Shown: positions 6,201 to 10,863 of the stretch, one piece after another | Layout: every line of letters begins with the position of its first letter | How positions within the stretch are numbered: position 1 is the first letter of the stretch | From: a bacterium | GTDB lineage: Bacteria > Zhuqueibacterota > Zhuqueibacteria > Thermofontimicrobiales > Thermofontimicrobiaceae | Assembly (NCBI GenBank): GCA_025453735.1 | Contig: JALOPY010000123.1 | Location: 1-10,863, forward strand | DNA: 10,863 bases | Direction: 5' to 3' | Notes under the pieces: model-generated | Databases searched by the model: none | Told to the model about the DNA's origin: nothing | What the model saw: only the letters and a program-made list of their open reading frames with translations | Made by a program: the position numbers and the translations under genes

Positions 6201-7019
6201 CTATCCAATCGAGTTGCGAATGATTTTTACACTTTTTTCAACATGATCAAGAAAACGCTCCGGATCAGCAATACGATGCGGCAGCAGCTCCAGATTCAAA
6301 ATTCCGTTATAATGATATTGTTTTAATTGCCGAATATTTTGTTCAATGGGGACTGCTCCCATCCCCAGGGGTAGGTGCGTTTTTTCATCCCGACAATCAT
6401 GGACATGACAATGAATTGCCTTTTTCAAAAATTCAGGCGGCGGGAACTGCGCCTGCAATCCCCGCTGGTGCATGGCATTGGCGTGCCCAAAATCCCAGCA
6501 GATGCCCAAATTGTTATCATCGAAATTCGATAAAATATCGAGAATCTCCTGGTAGCTATCGCCGATATGGATTTTATCGCCGTCGGAGCGATTGCGCAAA
6601 ATTTCCAGGGCAAAATTTGCAGGAATTTCTGCCATAAAATTAAGCATCTGACCCACATAGTCCACAGTCTGGGCGAAGATTTCAGGACGTGGCTGACTTT
6701 TTGAATTGAGGGGATGAATTATCCATAACGGCGTGATATGGAGTTCTTCATTCATAAATTTTGAAATAGCAGCCATGTTTTCCAATTGCGGAGATAAATC
6801 TTCGGGGAAACGAAATCTGCCGGGCGCATGAAAAGTGACCTGAAATCCGCTGCCAATCAGTTTTCCGATGGCTTCAAAAAGCTGGGGGAGATCGACATGT
6901 TCTGTCAGCTTAAGCTCGATGCTCCCGATGCCGATTTGTTTGAATCGGGCTAATGCCGCATCGATATCGGGAATCGCCACGCGCCAAATTTCAGGCTTAT
7001 TGGGATCCGGCATCCCCAA
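6201..7019 (-). CDS. Sugar phosphate isomerase/epimerase-like TIM-barrel protein (AP endonuclease family 2 fold)
   Basis: This 272-residue protein has the xylose-isomerase-like TIM-barrel pattern, with metal-ligand candidates at the strand ends: E35 (SIELK), H64 (FHAP), H102 (IIHPL), E138 (ALEIL), D175 and H178 (CWDFGHA), H204/H206 (HCHVHD) and E243 (LNLELLP). The combination fits a sugar or inositol isomerase/epimerase rather than a DNA-repair endonuclease, but no substrate can be assigned. The start chosen is TTG at 7019 with AGG 5 nt upstream; ATG at 7013 is possible but would have only a GGGG directly against it. It is the first gene of a run with the UPF0104 protein and folA. A very weak TTGCAT-17-TATTTT pair lies upstream and is not reported as a promoter. 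Confidence 0.85.
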   Translation of the reverse strand: MGMPDPNKPEIWRVAIPDIDAALARFKQIGIGSIELKLTEHVDLPQLFEAIGKLIGSGFQVTFHAPGRFRFPEDLSPQLENMAAISKFMNEELHITPLWIIHPLNSKSQPRPEIFAQTVDYVGQMLNFMAEIPANFALEILRNRSDGDKIHIGDSYQEILDILSNFDDNNLGICWDFGHANAMHQRGLQAQFPPPEFLKKAIHCHVHDCRDEKTHLPLGMGAVPIEQNIRQLKQYHYNGILNLELLPHRIADPERFLDHVEKSVKIIRNSIG

Positions 7020-7119
7020 AATGACCTGCCAGAAAAATGAAACTTTGACGGAATAAAATAAGAAAATTGATGTTGATATGCAAGCTTTTTAACAGCAAAT
7101 TTTCTGTGAAATGAGGAAT

Positions 7120-7153
7120 AAAAAAAAGCAAGCCTTATTAAAAATTGGCTTGC
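7120..7153 (-). terminator. Intrinsic terminator of the small two-gene unit
   Basis: On the minus strand GCAAGCC (7153-7147) pairs with GGCTTGC (7134-7128) around a 12-nt AT-rich loop, followed at once by eight T residues (7127-7120). It lies about 90 nt past the stop of the gene at 7244-7504 and about 100 nt before the next minus-strand gene, so it separates the two units. Confidence 0.8.
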
Positions 7154-7160
7154 ATCTGAA

Positions 7161-7188
7161 AATAAATTCCAAATTCTAAAAGACAAAT
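7161..7188 (-). repeat. AT-rich heptad array, consensus ATTTNNN, about 4 units
   Basis: Read on the minus strand, 7188-7161 divides into consecutive 7-bp units ATTTGTC, TTTTAGA, ATTTGGA and ATTTATT. The last two give a 14-mer found again exactly at 10803-10790. It lies in the noncoding stretch 7154-7243, which holds no gene or other clear signal. Confidence 0.6.
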
Positions 7189-7243
7189 GATAAAGCATCC
7201 AAAACATCAAAATTTAATTTTCAAAAACGAACGAATTACATGT

Positions 7244-7504
7244 TCATGCTAACTCCACAACCTCAATTCGTGCTCGATATCCCAGGCGCTGTAAAAAATC
7301 TTCACAATCCTGCCAGGTGAGCCCAAATGCTTTGACATTGGCTAATCCGATTTTTGCAACGATATCGCGAATATCGTCAAAATACGGTTCTTCAAAATCA
7401 GCATTCATCATGGCTTGTTCAGCCCAATCAATTAATTCGGGAAGGTCGATTCGATGATTCAAATAACCAAGCATTTTATTAACCAAAATTTTTCGTGTGA
7501 CCAT
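7244..7504 (-). CDS. Small conserved-looking protein of unknown function (second of a pair)
   Basis: I do not assign a family to this 86-residue acidic protein. It is mostly predicted helix (LGYLNHRIDLPELIDWAEQA, then DIRDIVAKIGLANVKAFGLT and WQDCEDFLQRLGY) and ends in a short strand-like RIEVVEL. There is no signal peptide or membrane segment. The compact size and helical content would suit an antitoxin or a small adaptor. It begins 5 nt after the stop of the 92-residue gene upstream, with GGGG overlapping that stop as a likely ribosome site, so the two are cotranscribed and possibly coupled. A good terminator follows at 7120-7153. Composition resembles the neighbouring genes, so I see no sign of recent transfer. 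Confidence 0.72.
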   Translation of the reverse strand: MVTRKILVNKMLGYLNHRIDLPELIDWAEQAMMNADFEEPYFDDIRDIVAKIGLANVKAFGLTWQDCEDFLQRLGYRARIEVVELA

Positions 7505-7509
7505 TCTAT

Positions 7510-7788
7510 TTACCCCAATTTAACGTGTCCCTGATCGATTGGGAATTTGATGTGTATTTCAACTAACCGATCCTGATCATCATAAATTTCTTGATAAAAT
7601 TTTTGAGTCTCTTCATATTTATCAACTTCTTTTACATAACGAGCTTTCCATCCATTGCGTCCTTCGACTTCAAAAAAATAACGGCGACCATCATCTGGCA
7701 ACTCTTCCCAGTCTGGGAATTTTCGCTCATTCGCTTTTCGTTTGGAATAGTCAATCAATATTCTTGAATTCCTCTGATTCCGTAGCAT
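7510..7788 (-). CDS. Small protein of unknown function (first of a pair)
   Basis: This 92-residue charged soluble protein has a beta-rich look: RRYFFEVEGRNGWKARYVKEVD at about 31-52 in strands, then ETQKFYQEIYDDQDRLVEIHIKFPID with an ending GH. It starts with a basic stretch (IDYSKRKANERKF). It resembles small hypothetical proteins that I recall as paired with an 80-90-residue helical partner, but I know no function. A toxin-antitoxin or regulatory pair is possible but not shown. The ATG at 7788 has no good Shine-Dalgarno site and lies only about 12 nt from the predicted transcription start. A TTG at residue 11, with AGAGGA upstream, is an alternative start. A 14-codon out-of-frame ORF begins at the ATG 11 nt upstream and overlaps the gene start. 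Confidence 0.7.
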   Translation of the reverse strand: MLRNQRNSRILIDYSKRKANERKFPDWEELPDDGRRYFFEVEGRNGWKARYVKEVDKYEETQKFYQEIYDDQDRLVEIHIKFPIDQGHVKLG

Positions 7789-7806
7789 CGCTTTTCATAC
7801 CAGAAT

Positions 7807-7835
7807 AATATATCATAATTATTTTTCAAAATCAA
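7807..7835 (-). promoter_or_regulatory. Promoter of the small gene pair, with extended -10
   Basis: On the minus strand TTGATT (7835-7830) and TATATT (7812-7807) are separated by 17 nt, with TGA directly before the -10 hexamer, giving an extended -10 element (TGnTATATT). The expected start near 7800 lies about 12 nt before the ATG at 7788, so the mRNA leader is unusually short. Confidence 0.6.
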
Positions 7836-7893
7836 GCATGAATTTGTCACGCGATAAAAAAGCATCCGCCTACTTTTTTTGCATGATGAACAA

Positions 7894-7920
7894 AAGGCAA
7901 TTGATTTGTCCGGTTGCCTT
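7894..7920 (-). terminator. Possible weak terminator after the octaheme cytochrome gene
   Basis: AAGGCAA (7894-7900) and TTGCCTT (7914-7920) are a perfect 7-bp inverted repeat with a 13-nt loop. On the minus strand the second arm runs into TTTTGTT, a poor U tract. Its position, about 80 nt past the ancestral stop of the cytochrome gene and before the promoter at 7807-7835, fits a terminator. Confidence 0.35.
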
Positions 7921-7997
7921 CGGAAATTAAATTCATGATTTCAGTTTTAGAGATCAGGATTCATTTAGATTTTGTATTTTGGAATTTCGCTTCAAAA

Positions 7998-8102
7998 TCA
8001 ATGTTTCTCCTTCCGCAATGCCGCAGCCATTTCTTTGATCTCACTCAAATCCCGCTGCATTTCACTCCAGCCGTACCAGAGCGAATAATCGGGATTGGCA
8101 TG
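7998..8102 (-). pseudogene. Displaced C-terminal tail of the octaheme cytochrome gene
   Basis: In the frame offset by one base from the cytochrome ORF, codons from CAT at 8102 to TGA at 8000-7998 encode 34 residues that begin HANPDYSLWYGW and continue as a helix rich in Glu, Met and Leu. This is what HAO-family proteins carry after the FQGA motif (family knowledge). The intact gene would have ended at 7998. The reading frame is lost near 8097-8106. Confidence 0.75.
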
Positions 8103-9237
8103 CTCCCTGGAACGCGCGCATCCGGTGCTCCAGAAACATGAGAAATAGCTTCTGCTCGATCACCGTGGGCGCATCGTGGAAGGTGAGCAAATCCGGAAAT
8201 GCGTACGCATAGCTCGCTGGTTTTTTAATGATGCCGTCCTGGTACAAACCAGCAACGATTCGAAGCGCCTCAGCCATCAGGCGATCAGCTTCCTTGATCA
8301 TATTGTCGCCTTTTTCCAATTCCCCTTTGGCGAAATTGAGGGAGTGACACTGGTTGCAGGTTTTCAACATTTTATCCCGCTGTTTCTGCCAATCCTCTTG
8401 CGTCAATCGGGCGACTTTTGCTGCTTTCACCACTTCCAGCCGAGCGGTGGGCTTGCCATCGGGATCAAGCACACCGAGTCCCTGTAGAATTGTGGCTCGA
8501 TCTGTAGCCCATTGTTCGTCCTCAGGCATTGGCAAACGAACTGCTAAAAATCCCCACGCCGTCATAACCTCGTGATCTCCGTTTTGAAAATGGCATGTCT
8601 GGCATTTTGGCGCCGCGACGGTTTCGGGCAGGACTTTGTTCTGTTTCAACAGATACCGAACACCATGCTTGGAAGTCGAATACATTTCCCACTGGGGATG
8701 ATCGATGCCCATGTGACAGGTCTGGCAGGCTTGCGGCTCCTGAGCTTCGGCTTTGGAGAACAGATGTCGGGTGTGGCACGCGTCGCATGACGCGCGACCG
8801 AATCCAGCCCCGGTTTCGCTCAGCTCCTTCATTTCAGTTTCTGATTTCAGACCGATTTTGTGGCAGCCGCCGCAGCCTTTCATACCTTCCATCAGCGCCA
8901 TGGGTTGCATGTGCGCGGTCGGCATCGCTTTCATCGCCGCCCAGGCCAGGGCATGTTTGCCTTTTTTGAACTGCTCGACCTGCGTGTCATGACATTCCCC
9001 GCAAGTTTCGGGCGTGGGAATTTTGGCGTTCGCCACATCGTACGGGTCTTTGTGCCCATCCCCATGACAGGTGTAACAGTCGACATCGTTCTGACTATGC
9101 TTGCTCAATTGCCAATCGGATACGATGTTGGGAGTGTTATTTTTATGACAGTCGATGCAGGTCTGACTTGATGCGATGGACGTCCAGCCAAATAGAATTA
9201 AACTGACGATCAGAATGTTGATGAATTTGGATTGCAT
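8062..9237 (-). CDS. Secreted octaheme cytochrome c, hydroxylamine oxidoreductase (HAO) family, C-terminus frameshifted
   Basis: The 391-residue product has a Sec signal peptide (hydrophobic 6-22, cleavage near ASS-QT) and eight CxxCH haem sites at residues 27, 54, 79, 122, 151, 171, 212 and 294. Spacing and linkers such as DHPQWEMYSTSKHG, and the C-terminal helical block ADRLMAEALRIVAG...FHDAPTVIEQKLFLMFLEHRM, place it in the HAO-like octaheme family of periplasmic nitrogen-redox enzymes. Haem 4 (CGGCH) would correspond to the catalytic haem. Whether it oxidises hydroxylamine or reduces nitrite/hydroxylamine cannot be settled, because I could not align the tyrosine that crosslinks the P460 haem in true HAO. 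The ATG has GGAGGA 7 nt upstream. After FQGA at 376-379 the frame is wrong, and the last 12 residues are an artefact of an indel. The NapH-like gene lies upstream. Confidence 0.9.
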   Translation of the reverse strand: MQSKFINILIVSLILFGWTSIASSQTCIDCHKNNTPNIVSDWQLSKHSQNDVDCYTCHGDGHKDPYDVANAKIPTPETCGECHDTQVEQFKKGKHALAWAAMKAMPTAHMQPMALMEGMKGCGGCHKIGLKSETEMKELSETGAGFGRASCDACHTRHLFSKAEAQEPQACQTCHMGIDHPQWEMYSTSKHGVRYLLKQNKVLPETVAAPKCQTCHFQNGDHEVMTAWGFLAVRLPMPEDEQWATDRATILQGLGVLDPDGKPTARLEVVKAAKVARLTQEDWQKQRDKMLKTCNQCHSLNFAKGELEKGDNMIKEADRLMAEALRIVAGLYQDGIIKKPASYAYAFPDLLTFHDAPTVIEQKLFLMFLEHRMRAFQGACQSRLFALVRLE

Positions 9238-9308
9238 GGTTCATTCCTCCCGCTATAATGGTAAAAATGGAAAGTGATCTAATAAATTGATTAATTCTTA
9301 TTTTTCGT

Positions 9309-9378
9309 CCAACGGATAGAAACAACCCAACGGATGAAACATCTTCTATAACATCCGTTGGCTTCATCTATCCGTTGG
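9309..9378. repeat. Compound inverted repeat with four copies of CCAACGGAT
   Basis: Two nested inverted pairs share one core. The outer arms are CCAACGGATAGA (9309-9320) and TCTATCCGTTGG (9367-9378), a perfect 12 bp. The inner arms are CCAACGGATG (9327-9336) and CATCCGTTGG (9352-9361), a perfect 10 bp around a 15-nt loop. The core thus occurs twice direct and twice inverted. It lies between the NapH-like gene and the cytochrome gene, in the likely shared mRNA. No U tract follows on the minus strand, so it is not an ordinary terminator. It resembles a REP-doublet or REPIN, or an RNA-processing structure. Confidence 0.8.
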
Positions 9379-9426
9379 GCAAATAAAAAATATTAGTGGT
9401 GCATAAAATTAAACTCATCCAATAAT

Positions 9427-10689
9427 TCAAATCCTCGCTACTCCCAAAAAAACCGCGTGCAGCACGATGATCATCACCAAAAAAACGTTTCGTGCCGTAT
9501 CGGCATTCAATCTCAAGAAACGATACTCCAAAAAATTGCCCTTGCAACTGCCGATGCAATCGCCACAAAGCGTACACGAGCTCGCTGGTTTTTGTCTGAT
9601 AATATCATCCAGTTGCAGCGCATCGTAACGGCAGACTGATGTGCAGGCGCGGCATTTGGTGCAGCCATCTTTGATTCGGATGCGGAATGGATTCAGTTTC
9701 CCCAGCCAGGTCGCCAGAATTCCAATGGGGCAATAGGTGAGGCAATGGGTCATCACTCCTTTTTTCCGCGACCAGAAGACCATGAAACCGATGCCGATTA
9801 ATCCGAAAGATATGCCGAGGATTGTGGCAACAATCATTGCGATGCCAAGCCATTTCAAAATCAGAGTAAAGATGATAATAAAAATCAGCATTCCAATCTG
9901 CATCCATCTTCGTCCTTTGAAAAAATCTCGGGAGACTTCACGATGTCGTGACGCCAGATTATCCCACGCGCCGATGTAGCAGAGATGACTGCACCAGGCT
10001 GGTCCCACGAGCAGAACCGTGCTGACGAATAACATAGGCATGAAAAATCGTTCACCTCGGAATAGCGGTCCCGCAACGATCATCACTGGCACAGGAATAT
10101 GCAGCTTCCCGGTCATGAGAAATTTTTCAAAGCCGATCAAGCCGAAAATAATCTGGGAAAAAAAGACGATGGAGAAGAAGAGCCAGATGCGACTTCGCCA
10201 TTGGGCGGATTGAAAAGGATCGAGCATCTTTTCAACGATCCAGCGAGCGTAAAAAGCCAGGGCAAATATTTCGATCCAGCCCATCGTCGGAAAAAATCGC
10301 TCTAATAAAATCAGGGGATTTCCAGCTTTAATTTGAACGATGTTCAGCAATAATGCGGTCAAAAGAAAAGTAATCGCAGATATTATTTCTGATTTGCCAG
10401 TGTCAACAAATCGTTGTTTTAATTTTTTGGTTTCAAAGACCAATGCCGCAAGTGCGGTGAAAAGCGCCACACTTCCCAGTATGATCACCAGGCGAGTCCA
10501 AGCCTCCCCATTTGATTGTCTGATGTGAACGATTCTCAACGTGGTTTGAATCCACTCCATCGCAGCAAGGAGCAGCAGCACTTGAAAAACGATTGCCACC
10601 CATCTTCGTTTGATGAGCAACAAAAAAGGGAATAATAAGCAAACGATGGCCAAACCAGTTTGATTGGCGCGTGAAAAATGGGCAGCCAT
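9427..10689 (-). CDS. Membrane-bound 4Fe-4S protein, NapH / polyferredoxin-like
   Basis: This 420-residue protein has multiple membrane segments (near 14-30, 35-50, 68-87, 103-121, 168-186, 203-230, 264-280 and 283-306, and a last one at 400-417). It carries two [4Fe-4S] ferredoxin motifs, C343/346/349/353 and C372/375/378/382. The two Cys-x3-Cys motifs typical of NapH-type quinol dehydrogenases follow transmembrane helices: CSHLCYIGAWD (C233, C237) and THCLTYCPIG (C316, C320). At 420 residues it is longer than NapH because of extra N-terminal helices. The probable role is electron transfer between the quinone pool and a periplasmic partner, here most likely the octaheme cytochrome encoded 189 nt downstream. 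The ATG at 10689 has no convincing Shine-Dalgarno site nearby, so the start is the least certain part. Confidence 0.87.
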   Translation of the reverse strand: MAAHFSRANQTGLAIVCLLFPFLLLIKRRWVAIVFQVLLLLAAMEWIQTTLRIVHIRQSNGEAWTRLVIILGSVALFTALAALVFETKKLKQRFVDTGKSEIISAITFLLTALLLNIVQIKAGNPLILLERFFPTMGWIEIFALAFYARWIVEKMLDPFQSAQWRSRIWLFFSIVFFSQIIFGLIGFEKFLMTGKLHIPVPVMIVAGPLFRGERFFMPMLFVSTVLLVGPAWCSHLCYIGAWDNLASRHREVSRDFFKGRRWMQIGMLIFIIIFTLILKWLGIAMIVATILGISFGLIGIGFMVFWSRKKGVMTHCLTYCPIGILATWLGKLNPFRIRIKDGCTKCRACTSVCRYDALQLDDIIRQKPASSCTLCGDCIGSCKGNFLEYRFLRLNADTARNVFLVMIIVLHAVFLGVARI

Positions 10690-10782
10690 CTAATGAAATT
10701 CAAACTTTGCTACTCCAAAGAGACATACTAACAAATTAATTTTAATGGTAAATTCAAAATGAGAAGTAAGAAAATTTCAATC

Positions 10783-10803
10783 GTCAAATAATAAATTCCA
10801 AAT
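10783..10803 (-). repeat. Second AT-rich heptad array, ATTTNNN, 3 clean units
   Basis: On the minus strand 10803-10783 reads as ATTTGGA, ATTTATT and ATTTGAC. The first two units are identical to the 14-mer at 7174-7161. Looser ATTT/ATTG-rich sequence continues on the window-edge side to about 10833. It lies in the 174-nt stretch upstream of the NapH-like gene (10690-10863), where I see no gene and no convincing promoter. Confidence 0.55.
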
Positions 10804-10863
10804 AAATAACAATAACCAAATTTTCAATGACCAACCTCTGCTACCCTTTGATCAAAAAGCAGA

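Noticed and set aside
7020..7080. Promoter TTGCAT-17-TATTTT before the TIM-barrel gene
   Set aside because: Too many mismatches in both hexamers for an AT-rich region where such pairs are frequent.
8522..9171. Several 70-120-residue ORFs on both strands
   Set aside because: They overlap the haem-binding region of the octaheme cytochrome, whose eight CxxCH motifs fix the true frame.

Overview
All protein genes that look intact lie on the minus strand, so the window reads right to left. Base composition is moderate, starts are ATG, GTG and TTG, Shine-Dalgarno sites are recognisable, and one promoter matches the sigma-70 consensus exactly. The gene content (a sensory-type FeFe hydrogenase, an octaheme cytochrome c and a polyferredoxin-like membrane protein) suggests an uncultured, probably anaerobic bacterium. 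An FG-GAP protein remnant and several short dispersed repeats would fit an FCB-type lineage such as Calditrichota or KSB1. That placement is an inference with low confidence.

Region A (1-4069): one tight operon starts at a perfect TTGACA-17-TATAAT promoter (4041-4069). In transcription order it encodes a DRTGG-domain protein, an RsbW-like ATP-binding protein, a sensory (HsfB/group C-like) FeFe hydrogenase homologue, a second DRTGG protein, a PHP-domain phosphoesterase, a GHKL ATPase and, cut by the window edge, a response regulator. Genes overlap by 1 to 14 nt or are 9 to 48 nt apart. The set resembles the accessory genes that accompany bifurcating NADH/ferredoxin FeFe hydrogenases in anaerobes. 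It is most simply read as a redox or H2 sensing and signalling module; the catalytic hydrogenase subunits, if present, would lie beyond the left edge.

Region B (4070-4662): no intact gene. It holds a 56-bp array of 7-bp CAGTNNN units, which runs in frame into a decayed FG-GAP/VCBS repeat fragment on the plus strand. I see nothing convincing in 4498-4662.

Region C (4663-7153): a probable operon of a xylose-isomerase-like TIM-barrel protein, a UPF0104/LPG-synthase-type membrane protein and dihydrofolate reductase (folA). A perfect 14-bp-arm palindrome sits between the last two and supplies the stop codon of the membrane protein gene.

Region D (7120-7920): a two-gene unit of small unknown proteins with its own extended -10 promoter and a good intrinsic terminator. 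An AT-rich 7-bp repeat array follows it.

Region E (7998-10863): a membrane 4Fe-4S protein (NapH-like) followed by a secreted octaheme cytochrome of the hydroxylamine oxidoreductase (HAO) family. The cytochrome's conserved C-terminal tail has been put out of frame by a small indel. A compound inverted repeat lies between the two genes, and a second AT-rich heptad array lies upstream. The pair plausibly moves electrons between the quinone pool and a periplasmic nitrogen-compound reductase or oxidase.
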